Below are positions 1 to 9,046 of a DNA stretch of 64,000 nt, in pieces (position 1 is the first letter of the stretch; the number at the start of each line of letters is the position of its first letter). The notes beneath the pieces are model-generated. The model searched no databases, was not told the DNA's origin, and was given only the letters and a program-made list of their open reading frames with translations. Both the position numbers and the translations under genes were made by a program. Origin of the DNA: Anaerotignum lactatifermentans (GTDB taxonomy: Bacteria > Bacillota > Clostridia > Lachnospirales > Anaerotignaceae); the NCBI RefSeq assembly GCF_016902535.1, contig NZ_JACSNY010000009.1:38881-102880 (forward strand), read 5' to 3'.

Positions 1-1
1 C

Positions 2-142
2 AACCGGGCGTTGCGGCTGAAAACCCTGGGGAACGCAGTCTGCCCGCCCCAGGCCTATCCCATTTTCCAGTACATCGCCATGATCGAAACCGGGGCGTGT
101 GTCAACATCTGCCCCTATGGAACAGGAGGTGACGCACCTTGA
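2..142 (+). CDS. DNA (cytosine-5) methyltransferase, C-terminal fragment
   Basis: Only the last 46 codons are in the window, read in frame 2 and ending with TGA at 140-142. The residues include LGNAVCPPQAYPIF followed by an Ile/Glu-containing helix. This is the usual C-terminal signature of C5-cytosine methyltransferases (motif X region, GNAVxPPxxxPI). Such enzymes methylate cytosine in DNA and are common on Tn1549-like ICEs, where they may protect the element from host restriction. The stop overlaps the TTG start of the next gene by 3 nt, so the two are translationally coupled. Catalytic motifs lie outside the window. Confidence 0.7.
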   Translation, partial: NRALRLKTLGNAVCPPQAYPIFQYIAMIETGACVNICPYGTGGDAP

Positions 143-2028
143 AAGAATGGAAAGCCCCCGAAAAGGAGGCGCAGAAGATGACCCGTGACGGGGCGGTATC
201 CGTCAATCTGGTCACGGGCGAGACGACCTATCCCTCTGACCGGACGCCGGAGCAGGACCATTCCGTATCCGGCGACACGGCGGGCGCCGCTGGAAAAGCG
301 GTGGACCGTGCGGAACTGCACCGGGAACAGGCAGCAGCCAAGAAGAAGCGCCGGAAACAGCGCAGAACCTACCGGGAGGGCGAGGCGGCAGCGGGCCGCC
401 CATCCTCCCGATTGCAGTTTTCCGAGGCAGACCATGCCAAGCCGGAGCTGCAAGGGGCCATCCGCAAGTCGGACAAGGCGGCGGACCGGCTGGACGCGGC
501 AAAGGCTGCTGTTCCGTCCAAACCGCCATCCCCCCAGCATACCAATCCGCTGTCCCGCCCCATCCAGGAGGCAGGCGCAGCGATCCACGGCAAGGTCCGG
601 GAGGTGGAGCAGGAAAATTCCGGCGTCCAGTCGGGCCACCTGGGAGAACGCGGTATTGAGAAGGTTGTGGGCTACGGAAACCGCCGTGTCCAGAATTGGC
701 GGGCGGAACGCAAACTGAAACCCTGGCGGGACGCGGCAAAGGCGGAGCAGGCGGTAGTCAAGGCCAATGCGGATTTCTACTATCGGAAAGCCGTGGCGGA
801 GAACCCCCAGTTTGCATCCAATCCCATCTCCCGCCTGTGGCAGAAACGGAAGCTGCAAAAGCAATATGCGGCGGCATACTGGGCGGCGGGCAAGACCGCC
901 CAGGCTGGAAAAACAGCGGAGGCCACGGCAAAGGCGGCCAAGAAAACCGCCCAGGAGTCCAAGCGAACCGCCCTTTTCCTGAAACGGCATTGGAAGGGCG
1001 CGCTGATCGTGGGCGGCATCGGCCTTCTGCTGGTGATGCTGCTGGGCTCCCTGCAATCCTGTTCCTCCATGTTCGGTGGCGGGATGTCCAACATTATGGC
1101 GTCCTCCTATCTCTCCGAGGATTCCGATATGCTGGCGGCGGAAGAATCCTACTGCGCCAAAGAGGATGAATTGCGGGAGTACCTGGACACCTACGAGGCC
1201 ACCCACGACTATGATGAGTATCACTTCGACCTGGACGAGATCGAGCATGATCCCTATGTGCTGATCTCCATTCTGTCGGCGCTCCATAAAGGGGTGTTTA
1301 CCATCGATCAGGCACAGGGCGACCTTCAAACCCTCTTTGATAAGCAATACATCCTCACCGAAACTGTGACCACGGAGACCCGCTATCGGACAGAGACACG
1401 GACGGACAGTGAGGGCAACACCTATACGGTTCGGGTGCCCTATACCTGGACCATCTGCACCGTCACGCTGGAAAACTTCGACCTCTCCCATGTGCCGGTC
1501 TACATGATGGGCGAGGAACAGCTTTCCTTGTACGCCACCTATATGTCCACCCTGGGCAACCGCCCCGATCTGTTCCCATCCTCCGGGTATGTGAACAAGT
1601 ACATCGACAACCCGCCCACCGCCTGGGAGATTCCCGCTGAATACCTGACGGACGAGCGGTTCAACACCCTCATTACCGAGGCGGAAAAATACCTGGGTTA
1701 TCCCTATGTGTGGGGCGGCAGCAGTCCCAGCACTTCTTTCGATTGCAGCGGCTTCGTTAGTTATGTGCTGACCAACAGCGGCCTGTGCAATACCGGGCGG
1801 TTGGGCGCTCAGGGGCTCTACAACATTTCCACCCCGGTATCCGACCCCCAGCCCGGCGATCTGGTGTTCTTCGTGGGCACCTACGACACCAGCGGCGTGT
1901 CCCATGTGGGCATCTATGTGGGCGACGGGATGATGCTGCATTGCGGCGACCCCATCCAGTATTCCAACCTGAACACGAGCTACTGGCAGTCCCATTTCTA
2001 TGCATATGGCAGACCGCCGTACAACTGA
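139..2028 (+). CDS. CD1108-type NlpC/P60 conjugation protein
   Basis: A 629-residue protein starting at TTG, 8 nt after AGGAGGT (124-130). A long charged Lys/Ala-rich cytoplasmic region is followed by one membrane segment at about residues 288-306. A linker and a C-terminal NlpC/P60 domain (about 510-629) follow. The domain has catalytic Cys536 in DCSGF and His589 in SHVGIYVG. The family cleaves peptidoglycan stem peptides, so the likely role is opening the Gram-positive wall for the conjugation channel. ICE-B encodes a paralogue at 41562-43322 with the same AEKYLGYPYVWGGSS signature. Other members of the machinery follow immediately downstream. Confidence 0.88.
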   Translation: MKEWKAPEKEAQKMTRDGAVSVNLVTGETTYPSDRTPEQDHSVSGDTAGAAGKAVDRAELHREQAAAKKKRRKQRRTYREGEAAAGRPSSRLQFSEADHAKPELQGAIRKSDKAADRLDAAKAAVPSKPPSPQHTNPLSRPIQEAGAAIHGKVREVEQENSGVQSGHLGERGIEKVVGYGNRRVQNWRAERKLKPWRDAAKAEQAVVKANADFYYRKAVAENPQFASNPISRLWQKRKLQKQYAAAYWAAGKTAQAGKTAEATAKAAKKTAQESKRTALFLKRHWKGALIVGGIGLLLVMLLGSLQSCSSMFGGGMSNIMASSYLSEDSDMLAAEESYCAKEDELREYLDTYEATHDYDEYHFDLDEIEHDPYVLISILSALHKGVFTIDQAQGDLQTLFDKQYILTETVTTETRYRTETRTDSEGNTYTVRVPYTWTICTVTLENFDLSHVPVYMMGEEQLSLYATYMSTLGNRPDLFPSSGYVNKYIDNPPTAWEIPAEYLTDERFNTLITEAEKYLGYPYVWGGSSPSTSFDCSGFVSYVLTNSGLCNTGRLGAQGLYNISTPVSDPQPGDLVFFVGTYDTSGVSHVGIYVGDGMMLHCGDPIQYSNLNTSYWQSHFYAYGRPPYN

Positions 2029-2049
2029 TGGAGGTGATGAAGCATCAAT

Positions 2050-2784
2050 ATGGTTTCCTACGGGGGCGGCGCCAACAGCACCGCCCTTCTGATTGGGCTG
2101 CACCATCACCGTATCCCGGTGGACCTGATCCTCTTTGCAGATACGGGGGCGGAGCATCCCCATACCTACGCCTATCTGGATGTGATGGATTCCTGGCTGA
2201 AGGACCACGGGATGCCGCCCATTACCAGAGTGTATAAGACCACCCGTGACGGAAAACGGCTGACACTGGAGGATGAATGTCTGCAAAGTTGCAGCCTACC
2301 ATCCATTGCCTACGGCTTCAAGCGGTGTTCCCTGAAACACAAGATCGGGCCTCAGGAAAAGTTCTGCAATCATTACCCACCGTGTCAAAAGGCGTGGGCG
2401 GCGGGCAAACGGGTGGTCAAGTTCATTGGTTACGATGCGGGCGAGGGCTACCGCAGCGACAAGGTGCTGCTGAGAGACCTGGCTGACCGAAAATACAGCA
2501 AGTGGTATCCCCTGATGGAATGGGGATGGACGCGGGACGATTGCATCCGGCAGATCGAGGCGGCAGGGCTGCCCCAGCCGGGAAAATCGTCCTGTTTTTT
2601 CTGCCCCAGCATGAAACCCGACGAGATCACCGCCCTGCGGGAGCAGCATCCCGATTTGTTCCGCCGCGCCCTGGCGCTGGAGGACAACGCCCGGAAAAAC
2701 CTGAAAACGGTCAAGGGCCTGGGGCGGAACTATTCCTGGAGAGAACGATTTGGAAAGGAGTTTTGCACACATGGCAACGGTTGA
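2050..2784 (+). CDS. PAPS reductase-like PP-loop protein
   Basis: A 244-residue protein of the phosphoadenosine phosphosulfate reductase/PP-loop ATPase superfamily. The N-terminal nucleotide loop reads SYGGGANST in place of the classical SGGKDST. Cys clusters (CSLPS, KRCSLK, SSCFFCPSM) could bind metal or an Fe-S centre. The family uses ATP or PAPS chemistry to activate sulfur or other groups. The substrate is unknown, and homologues are frequent in phages and Tn1549-type ICEs. The start is the ATG at 2050, after GGAGGTGATG. It sits in the conjugation operon, 21 nt after the NlpC gene, and overlaps the next gene. It is not DndC, which is a separate gene at 58795. Confidence 0.75.
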   Translation: MVSYGGGANSTALLIGLHHHRIPVDLILFADTGAEHPHTYAYLDVMDSWLKDHGMPPITRVYKTTRDGKRLTLEDECLQSCSLPSIAYGFKRCSLKHKIGPQEKFCNHYPPCQKAWAAGKRVVKFIGYDAGEGYRSDKVLLRDLADRKYSKWYPLMEWGWTRDDCIRQIEAAGLPQPGKSSCFFCPSMKPDEITALREQHPDLFRRALALEDNARKNLKTVKGLGRNYSWRERFGKEFCTHGNG

Positions 2785-3052
2785 GAAAATCCGCAAGGAC
2801 ATTGAAAAGACGAAGGAGAAGATTTCCGCCCAGCAGAAGCGCCTTCGGGAGCTGGAGGCCCAGCTCACCGAGGAAGAAAACCTGGAGATCGTCCGCATGG
2901 TCAAGGCGGTGCGGATGGACAACAAGGAGTTGACCGCCTTCCTGAAGGCCTACGCCAGCGGCCTTATCACCCTGCCCGACGGGATGATGGAGGTGGAGGC
3001 GGCGCCGGACCCCGACGACGAGGATATGGAGGACAGCGACCATGAAGAATAA
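2771..3052 (+). CDS. DUF4315 family ICE protein
   Basis: A 93-residue soluble, highly charged protein. An N-terminal coiled coil (about residues 1-45, rich in Lys/Glu/Gln heptads) is followed by a helical region and an Asp/Glu-rich acidic tail. It matches the DUF4315 type found between the NlpC/P60 and DUF4366 genes of Tn1549-like ICEs. Its molecular function is unknown. I chose the ATG at 2771, 10 nt after GGAAAGGAG. An ATG at 2750 lies upstream of that ribosome site and is unlikely. The 3' end overlaps the next start by 11 nt. ICE-B has a paralogue at 43354-43602. Confidence 0.78.
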   Translation: MATVEKIRKDIEKTKEKISAQQKRLRELEAQLTEEENLEIVRMVKAVRMDNKELTAFLKAYASGLITLPDGMMEVEAAPDPDDEDMEDSDHEE

Positions 3053-3770
3053 GAAAGTGATCCGGCTGTTTACGGCGATGTTGACGGTGGTTCTGTGCAT
3101 GACCGCCTTCTCCGTCACCGCCTTTGCGGGTGGTGGGGATGGCGATTACTACACCGGGGAGTCCGCCGAGACGCCCCCGGAACCCACCGAGGAACCCGCC
3201 ACCGGGGGCATGGAGCCGGAAGGCCAGCCCCTTACCCCGGAGGGCAACGCTACGCTGGTGGACGATTATTACGGTGACAAGCAGCTTATCACCGTGACCA
3301 CGAAAGCGGGCAACTATTTTTACATCCTGATCGACCGGGCCAACGAGGACAAGGAGACCACCGTTCACTTCTTGAACCAGGTGGATGAAGCCGACCTGAT
3401 GGCGTTGATGGAAGATGGACAGACGGAGGAAAAGCCCGCGGCTTGTATCTGCGCCGAGAAATGCCAGGCCGGTGCGGTGAATACTGCCTGTCCGATTTGC
3501 GCGGTGAATATGAGCGAGTGCGCCGGAAAAGCGCCGGAGGTGGAGCCGGAGCCTGAACCGGAGCCGGAGAAAGAGTCCGGCAGCGGCGGCGCCCTGGTGC
3601 TGATCCTGATGCTGGCAGCCCTGGGCGGCGGAGCCTTCGCCTATATCAAGTTCATCAAGCCCAAACAGGGCGCAAAGGTCAGCGCCGACCCGGACGATTA
3701 TGAGTTCGAGGACGAGGAATACGAAAACGAGGATGTTCCTGAACAGGAAGAACAGGAGGACCAGAATTGA
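3042..3770 (+). CDS. DUF4366 family membrane protein (CD1107-like)
   Basis: A 242-residue protein with an N-terminal signal peptide (Lys-rich start, hydrophobic core to about residue 26, AFA-type cleavage site). An extracellular domain contains the LVDDYYGDKQLITVTT and FYILIDRA motifs of DUF4366. A small Cys-rich insert (about 130-165), a Pro/Glu repeat stalk, a TM helix (about 183-203) and an acidic cytoplasmic tail complete it. It is likely a surface-anchored part of the conjugation apparatus, but its role is not established. The last 4 nt overlap the TTG start of topB, so in ICE-A there is no space between these genes. ICE-B has 5.6 kb of cargo at this point. Confidence 0.8.
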   Translation: MKNKKVIRLFTAMLTVVLCMTAFSVTAFAGGGDGDYYTGESAETPPEPTEEPATGGMEPEGQPLTPEGNATLVDDYYGDKQLITVTTKAGNYFYILIDRANEDKETTVHFLNQVDEADLMALMEDGQTEEKPAACICAEKCQAGAVNTACPICAVNMSECAGKAPEVEPEPEPEPEKESGSGGALVLILMLAALGGGAFAYIKFIKPKQGAKVSADPDDYEFEDEEYENEDVPEQEEQEDQN

Positions 3771-5869
3771 GCAAATTGGTGATCTGCGAAAAGCCGAGTG
3801 TAGCAAAGAGGATCGCGTCGGCCCTGGGTGTCACATCCAGGGCCGATGGCTATTTTGAAGGCAGTGGCTGGCTCATTTCCTGGTGCATCGGGCATCTGGT
3901 GGGGCTGGCAGACGCGGCCGTCTACGATGACCGCTACAAGAAGTGGCGGTATGAGGACCTTCCCATCCTGCCCGACCCCTTCCGCTATGTGGTGTCCGAG
4001 GAAAAGGCGGCCCAGTTCCACATTCTCCGCTCCCTGATGGAACGCCCAGATGTGACAGAGCTGGTCAACGCCTGCGACGCGGGGCGCGAAGGTGAATTGA
4101 TCTTTCGGCTGGTCTATGAGGCCGCCGGATGTTCCAAGCCTTTCTCCCGTCTCTGGATTTCTTCGATGGAGGATGCGGCGATCCGGGAGGGCTTTGCCGA
4201 CCTGCGCCCCGGCGCGAACTATGATTCTCTGTATCAATCGGCGCTTTGCCGCCAAAAGGCGGACTGGCTTATCGGCATCAATGCGAGCCGCCTGTTCTCC
4301 GTCCTCTACCACCGCACCCTGAATGTGGGGCGGGTGCAGACGCCCACCCTGGCGATGCTGGCCGACCGGGACAGCAAGATCGTCCTATTCCGCAAGGAGA
4401 AATACCATCATGTGCGGCTGGCGCTGGAGGGAGCCGAGGCGGTCAGCGACCGTATTGTTTCCCCGGAGGACGCCCAGGCCATCCGGGATACCTGTGACGG
4501 GCAGCGGGCCGTGTGTGTATCCCTGGTGCGGGAGAAAAAGACGGAGAAGCAGCCCAAGCTGTACGACCTGACCACCTTGCAGCGGGAGGCAAACCGGGTG
4601 TTCGGCTACACGGCCAAGCAAGCCCTGGACTACGCCCAATCCCTCTATGAAAAGAAGCTGCTGACCTATCCCCGCACGGACAGCCGGTATCTGACCGGTG
4701 ACATGGCGGAGACCGCCTCCGTGGTCCTGCATCTGGCGGCACGAGTGGCGCCCTTCGACGCCTGCCCGGAGTTTTTCCCCGATGTTCTGGCGCTGGTGAA
4801 TGACAAGGAGGTATCCGACCACCACGCCCTGATTCCCACCCTGGAGCTGGAAAAGGCGGATGTGCCTGCGCTGCCTGTAGGCGAGCGCAATATCCTTCTT
4901 CTGGTCTGCTGCAAGCTGCTGTGTGCGGCGGCGGAGCCTTTCGTGTATGAGGTGGTCACGGCCACCTTTGACTGCAGCGGCCACACTTTCACGGCAAAGG
5001 GAAAGCAGGTGCTTTCCCAGGGCTGGCGGGCCATCCGGGAGGTGTTCCGTTCTTCCCTGAAGGAGAAGCCGGAGGATGAAGATTCCGAGAGTGTCCTTCC
5101 GGCCTTGACCGAGGGGCAGGTCTTTGAGCCGGTCGCCGCCTCCGTCACCGAGCACTTCACTTCGCCTCCCAAGCCCTACACCGAGGACACCCTTCTGTCG
5201 GCTATGGAGAACGCGGGCAAAGAGGACATCCCGGAGGATGCGGAGCGGCGCGGCTTGGGCACCCCGGCGACCAGGGCGGCCATCATTGAAAAGCTGGTGT
5301 CCGGCGGATTCGTGGAGCGCAAGGGCAAGAACCTGATCCCCACAAAGGCAGGCGTCAACCTGGTCACGGTGCTGCCGGAACTGCTGACCTCTCCCAAACT
5401 CACGGCGGATTGGGAGCAGCGGTTGAACGAGGTGGCAAAGGGTCAGGCGTCGCCGGAGGACTTCATGGGCGGGATCGAGGCGATGGCGGCGGAGCTGGTG
5501 CGGAAATACTCCCACATTTCCGAGGATGGGCAAAAGCTGTTCCAGCCGGAGAAGGAGACGGTGGGCCTCTGCCCCCGCTGCGGCAAACCGATCTACGAGG
5601 GCAAAAAGAATTTTTACTGCTCTGACCGCTCCTGCCGCTTCGTGCTGTGGAAGGATGACCGCTTCTGGACCAGCCGTCGCAAGGAAATAACCCGGAAAAT
5701 GGTGGCCGACCTTCTGAAAAAAGGCCGTACTTCCGTCAAGGGGATGTGGTCGGAGAAGAAAGGTTCCACCTATGACGCCGTGGTGATCCTGGACGATACC
5801 GGCGGCAAGTATATCAATTTCAAGCTGGAGTTTCCCAAACGAAAGGATGGTGTGCATGGCAAAAAATAA
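3767..5869 (+). CDS. topB: DNA topoisomerase III
   Basis: A 700-residue type IA topoisomerase, which relaxes and decatenates DNA by a single-strand break. The Toprim domain begins at the N-terminus with VICEKPSVA and contains the acidic DAGREGELIF motif. The catalytic tyrosine is in LLTYPRTDSRYL at about residue 301. A C-terminal zinc-binding segment (CPRCGK, then CSDRSC) lies near residues 600-625. Its place in the conjugation operon suggests it handles DNA during transfer or ICE replication, not housekeeping. The TTG start overlaps the DUF4366 stop. ICE-B has a second copy at 50528. Confidence 0.93.
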   Translation: MSKLVICEKPSVAKRIASALGVTSRADGYFEGSGWLISWCIGHLVGLADAAVYDDRYKKWRYEDLPILPDPFRYVVSEEKAAQFHILRSLMERPDVTELVNACDAGREGELIFRLVYEAAGCSKPFSRLWISSMEDAAIREGFADLRPGANYDSLYQSALCRQKADWLIGINASRLFSVLYHRTLNVGRVQTPTLAMLADRDSKIVLFRKEKYHHVRLALEGAEAVSDRIVSPEDAQAIRDTCDGQRAVCVSLVREKKTEKQPKLYDLTTLQREANRVFGYTAKQALDYAQSLYEKKLLTYPRTDSRYLTGDMAETASVVLHLAARVAPFDACPEFFPDVLALVNDKEVSDHHALIPTLELEKADVPALPVGERNILLLVCCKLLCAAAEPFVYEVVTATFDCSGHTFTAKGKQVLSQGWRAIREVFRSSLKEKPEDEDSESVLPALTEGQVFEPVAASVTEHFTSPPKPYTEDTLLSAMENAGKEDIPEDAERRGLGTPATRAAIIEKLVSGGFVERKGKNLIPTKAGVNLVTVLPELLTSPKLTADWEQRLNEVAKGQASPEDFMGGIEAMAAELVRKYSHISEDGQKLFQPEKETVGLCPRCGKPIYEGKKNFYCSDRSCRFVLWKDDRFWTSRRKEITRKMVADLLKKGRTSVKGMWSEKKGSTYDAVVILDDTGGKYINFKLEFPKRKDGVHGKK

Positions 5870-6392
5870 AGCTGAGGTCAACTTCATGGAGCATTTGAAA
5901 CCGCTGCTCCCCGCTGGCGGTGACGCAAGCGATCTGGAGGCGGCGGCCCAGACGCTTGCCGGACTTTCCCCGGAGGACCGTGACCTCCTGGCCGCTGTCC
6001 AGGAGTCGCCCTATCGTCTGACCACCCTGGAGCAGTTCCGGGAGTTTCCCGCCAACACCGAGTATTTTGTCCTGGAGCCCAACATCCGCAAAGTGGAGGA
6101 TGTGGGCTGGCGCTATCTGGCGCAGCATTTGGACGTCCTTCTGCCCCCGGAGCTGCTGGACGCCATTGATCCCGTTCCCTTCGGCAATCATGCCATGCAG
6201 GAGGAACAGGGCTGCTTCACCAGTAGAGGCTATCTCACCCTCTCCGGCGACGAGTGGGAGCATGAGCGCCCCAGGGAGAGACAGACAGAGAAAAAGCCCT
6301 CCATCAAGGAGCGGCTGGAGCAGAGCCGGAAGGAATGTGCCAATCAGAGCAAGGCGCAGCCCCATAGGGAAAAGCCTGCACCGGAGCGATAA
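5856..6392 (+). CDS. ICE-encoded conserved protein of unknown function
   Basis: A 178-residue soluble protein that I cannot assign to a characterised family. It has a helical N-terminal half (DLEAAAQTLAGLSPEDRDLL), a middle region with WRYLAQHLDVLLPPELLDAI, and a Lys/Arg-rich tail containing KKPSIKERLEQSRKE. That tail motif recurs at the C-terminus of the next gene and in PcfB (24157), suggesting a shared ICE tail peptide. The start is the ATG at 5856, 9 nt after GAAAGG. An in-frame ATG at 5847 is too close to that site. It overlaps the topB stop. Confidence 0.6.
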   Translation: MAKNKAEVNFMEHLKPLLPAGGDASDLEAAAQTLAGLSPEDRDLLAAVQESPYRLTTLEQFREFPANTEYFVLEPNIRKVEDVGWRYLAQHLDVLLPPELLDAIDPVPFGNHAMQEEQGCFTSRGYLTLSGDEWEHERPRERQTEKKPSIKERLEQSRKECANQSKAQPHREKPAPER

Positions 6393-6404
6393 GGAGGTGT
6401 CGCT

Positions 6405-8264
6405 ATGCCCCATTATGACTATGACAAAGATTATCCCTTTGCTGCTTTCATCACCAACCTGGGCAAGTACAACGAGGGCGCCCTTGTGGGCGAATGGGTG
6501 AAGTTCCCCACCACGGCGGAGGAACTGAAAAAGGTCTTTGAGCGCATCGGGATCGGCGCGAAAGACGACTTCGGGCAGACCTATGAGGAATGGTTTATCA
6601 CGGACTACGACTGCTATGTGGACGGCCTCTATGACCTGCTGGGTGAGTATGCCAACCTGGACGAGCTGAACTACCTGGCCTCCAAGCTGGACGATATGAG
6701 CCAGGATGAATACGAGCGGTTCCAGGCTGCCATGGAGATCGGCGATCACACGGGCAGCATCCAGGAGCTTATCAACCTGACGGAGAACCTGGACTGCTAC
6801 GATGTTTACCCCGACATCCATGACCACGATGATCTGGGCCGGTATTACATCGAGGAACTGGACACTATGCAGGTGCCGGAGCATCTGCGCAATTACATCG
6901 ACTATGAGGCATACGGACGGGACATCGCCCTGGAGGAAAGCGGTCAGTTCACCGACCTGGGCTATGTGCGGGACACCGGGGACAGCTTCCATGAGTATTA
7001 CGATGGCGAGCGCGGCAGCATCCCGGAGGAATACCGGGTGATGACCTTCCAGGATGACATCCCCAAAGAAGAAATTTCGGAATGGGCTATGGACCTTGCC
7101 TACGATATGGACGAGTTTTTCCGGCAGCACGATCCGCAGTATGCCGCCGAGCACCCGGAGGAACACGCGGCGAAGGAAGAAATCTACGAAAATCTGATGG
7201 CCGGGCGTATCTCCGCCTTGGACGAGAAGCTGGCCGCCCTGGGACAGACCCAGGAGGACTATCTGCCTTCGGAGATCGAGAAGTTCAAGGACGCCACCGG
7301 CTATGAGGAATGTCTGGATGTGGCCCCCCAGGCAATCCGGGAGGCGATCGAAAACCCGGATCAGTCCCATGTGGACGAGATGTTGGCCTTTGCGGAACAG
7401 GCAAACCGGGAATATGAGGCGGAGTTGTACGGCCAGCAAGCGGCGCCCACCCCGGATGACCGGGAGACCGGCGAAACGGTGCGGACCCCCAGGGGCACCT
7501 TCCATGTGACGGATATGAGCCGGAAACAGATGGAGGCGGCCGGATACGGTTTCCACCACGAGTCCGAGGACGGGAAGTATCTCATCATGGCCAACGGAAG
7601 CCGCGCCTTCGCCATCCCCAGCGGAGCTGCCCCCGAACATACCGCGCCGGAGAAGCTGACCGTCCTGGTGGTGGAGCCCATGAAGGAGCCCTATGTGAAG
7701 GAGATCGCCCCCGGCCTCCATGCGCTGCAAGCGGAGGTGGGCGGCGACATTGCCGCCTCCTATCCCTTTGACGATCCGGTGGGGCTGGTGCTGAATGATG
7801 AAGGCAAGCTCATCGGTCTGGACCTGAACCGTTCCCTCCGGGACGAGCATGGCGAGATTTACGACATTGTGGCGGGCACCTTCCTGGTGGTGGGCCTGGG
7901 GCCGGAGAGTTTCGCGTCCCTGCCCCCGGACATGATCCAGAAGTACACTGAGCAATTCAAGCGGCCGGAGCTGTTCGCCAGCATCAACGGGCAGATCGTG
8001 TCCGTTCCCGTGGAGCCGGAAAACCCGCTGCGCACGGCGGAAATGACCCTGGAGGATGATTACGGCATGATCGACGGGATCATCAACAACGGCCGCCGTG
8101 GGGAGGAATTGGAGAAAGCCCAGGCCGAGGCGCGCAGGACCACGCCGGAGAAAAAGCCTTCCATCCGGGAGCGGCTGGAGGACGCAAAGCGGGAGTGTGG
8201 GTCGCGAAAAGGCCCGGACAAGCCCACCCCGCAGAAGAGGCCCCCGGAGCTGGGCGACTTATGA
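6405..8264 (+). CDS. ArdA antirestriction protein fused to DUF3846 and DUF4316
   Basis: A 619-residue multidomain protein. Residues about 1-210 resemble ArdA, an acidic DNA mimic that blocks type I restriction enzymes (AFITNLGKYNEGALVGEWV, then the YANLDELNYLA region). A helical middle follows. Then come a short GTFHVTDMSRKQMEAAGYG motif, a DUF3846-like domain (about 420-540, LTVLVVEPMKEPYVKEI and PVGLVLNDEGKLIGLDLNR), and a C-terminal DUF4316 motif (YGMIDGIINNG). It likely protects incoming ICE DNA in a new host. It has AAGGAGGTGT upstream and an ATG at 6405. ICE-B keeps the DUF4316 part in a shorter protein (52621) without ArdA. Confidence 0.82.
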   Translation: MPHYDYDKDYPFAAFITNLGKYNEGALVGEWVKFPTTAEELKKVFERIGIGAKDDFGQTYEEWFITDYDCYVDGLYDLLGEYANLDELNYLASKLDDMSQDEYERFQAAMEIGDHTGSIQELINLTENLDCYDVYPDIHDHDDLGRYYIEELDTMQVPEHLRNYIDYEAYGRDIALEESGQFTDLGYVRDTGDSFHEYYDGERGSIPEEYRVMTFQDDIPKEEISEWAMDLAYDMDEFFRQHDPQYAAEHPEEHAAKEEIYENLMAGRISALDEKLAALGQTQEDYLPSEIEKFKDATGYEECLDVAPQAIREAIENPDQSHVDEMLAFAEQANREYEAELYGQQAAPTPDDRETGETVRTPRGTFHVTDMSRKQMEAAGYGFHHESEDGKYLIMANGSRAFAIPSGAAPEHTAPEKLTVLVVEPMKEPYVKEIAPGLHALQAEVGGDIAASYPFDDPVGLVLNDEGKLIGLDLNRSLRDEHGEIYDIVAGTFLVVGLGPESFASLPPDMIQKYTEQFKRPELFASINGQIVSVPVEPENPLRTAEMTLEDDYGMIDGIINNGRRGEELEKAQAEARRTTPEKKPSIRERLEDAKRECGSRKGPDKPTPQKRPPELGDL

Positions 8265-8437
8265 GCCGGAGCAAGAAATGGCGTCTGGAATGGGCGTTCT
8301 TCCTGGGCGAGAACGGCAGGCGCCAGTATAACAAACTCTGTAAGGGCTGCGTTCATCCCTGCAAGCAGAGTTTCCGGGCGGTGGTGGTGTCCTGTCCGCA
8401 CTATCTTTCCCGCCGTTCCAAAAAGTGTGGGAATTAG
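8261..8437 (+). CDS. Small Cys-containing basic ICE protein
   Basis: A 58-residue basic protein whose ATG overlaps the previous stop by 4 nt (ATGA). It has three central cysteines (CKGCVHPC) and a fourth in SCPHY, a possible zinc-binding arrangement. Similar small proteins end this operon in other Tn1549-like elements, but none has a known function. Coupling to the upstream gene and the ordered Cys pattern support it as real. Confidence 0.55.
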   Translation: MSRSKKWRLEWAFFLGENGRRQYNKLCKGCVHPCKQSFRAVVVSCPHYLSRRSKKCGN

Positions 8438-8570
8438 AGTTCAAAATGGGCAAAGAAACCGCATGTAGCGGCTTTTCCGTGTAGGGGCAGTATGATTTCC
8501 CATGTGGAGTGGCAGAGCGTTTCTGCATAGGGAAAACGCCGGATTTTCATCTTTTATCAAGCAAAATGGG

Positions 8571-8617
8571 AGCGCCACCATCGGATCAAAGTTGTCCGAC
8601 GGTGGCGCTTTCTTTTT
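8571..8617 (+). terminator. Rho-independent terminator of the ICE-A conjugation operon
   Basis: A 15-bp stem (8571-8585 with 8595-8609, one A-C mismatch, core AGCGCCACC) with a 9-nt loop is followed by a T-rich run at 8609-8617. The stretch 8438-8858 holds no other gene I can support. It lies where the GC-rich backbone gives way to AT-rich cargo. Confidence 0.85.
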
Positions 8618-8858
8618 TGGGATATAAACTTTTGAAAGGCAGTTTGTGAAGTATTTACTTTAAATTCAAACTAAGATGTGCATGTCAATTTATCAGTTGA
8701 TCCTGTTAAATATAAGTTGTTTTCTTCTGTAGTGACCTTAAGTGGGAACCCAATTTTAGGCACGGTAGCACAAGAATACTTGACGTTTTTCTCTCAATTA
8801 TGATACTCTATGATTAAAAATGAGGAAATATGAGGAACAGTATACAGAGGTGGTTTGA

Positions 8859-9032
8859 ATGAACAGAGAATATATTACTCTTAACGAATTGGCCAAAAGT
8901 CTGAAAATCAGCAGGGCAACTATTGATCGCTGGCGAAAAGAGGGCATGCCTTATTACAAAATTGGTAATGGAGTTCGTTTTATAGAAGCAGAGGTCAATG
9001 AATGGATAACACTTTATAAATCTCAAAAATAA
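8859..9032 (+). CDS. Excisionase/MerR-like helix-turn-helix protein
   Basis: A 57-residue protein with a winged-helix DNA-binding fold of the HTH_17/excisionase type. Motifs are ITLNELAKSLKISRATIDRWRKEG, then YYKIGNGVRFIEAEVNEW, where the Arg-Phe and the final Trp are typical. The ATG at 8859 follows CAGAGGTGG. It sits at the left edge of the AT-rich cargo, 14 nt before the next gene, so it may regulate the cassette or be left over from the element that delivered it. It was too short for routine ORF listing. Confidence 0.7.
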   Translation: MNREYITLNELAKSLKISRATIDRWRKEGMPYYKIGNGVRFIEAEVNEWITLYKSQK

Positions 9033-9046
9033 CTTCGCTGGTACGA

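Noticed and set aside
115..2286. 723-codon leftward open frame
   Set aside because: It lies opposite the NlpC/P60 and PAPS-reductase-like genes in GC-rich DNA, has a His/Gly/Val-rich composition with no domain, and no ribosome site. It is an antisense shadow.
2050..2784. PAPS-reductase-like gene as dndC
   Set aside because: It is half the length of DndC, lacks SGGKDST and the C-terminal Cys set, and has no dnd neighbours. True dndC is at 58795.
5820..7955. 711-codon leftward open frame
   Set aside because: It is antisense to the ArdA fusion and neighbouring gene, low-information in composition and without a start signal. The + strand genes have domains and coupling.
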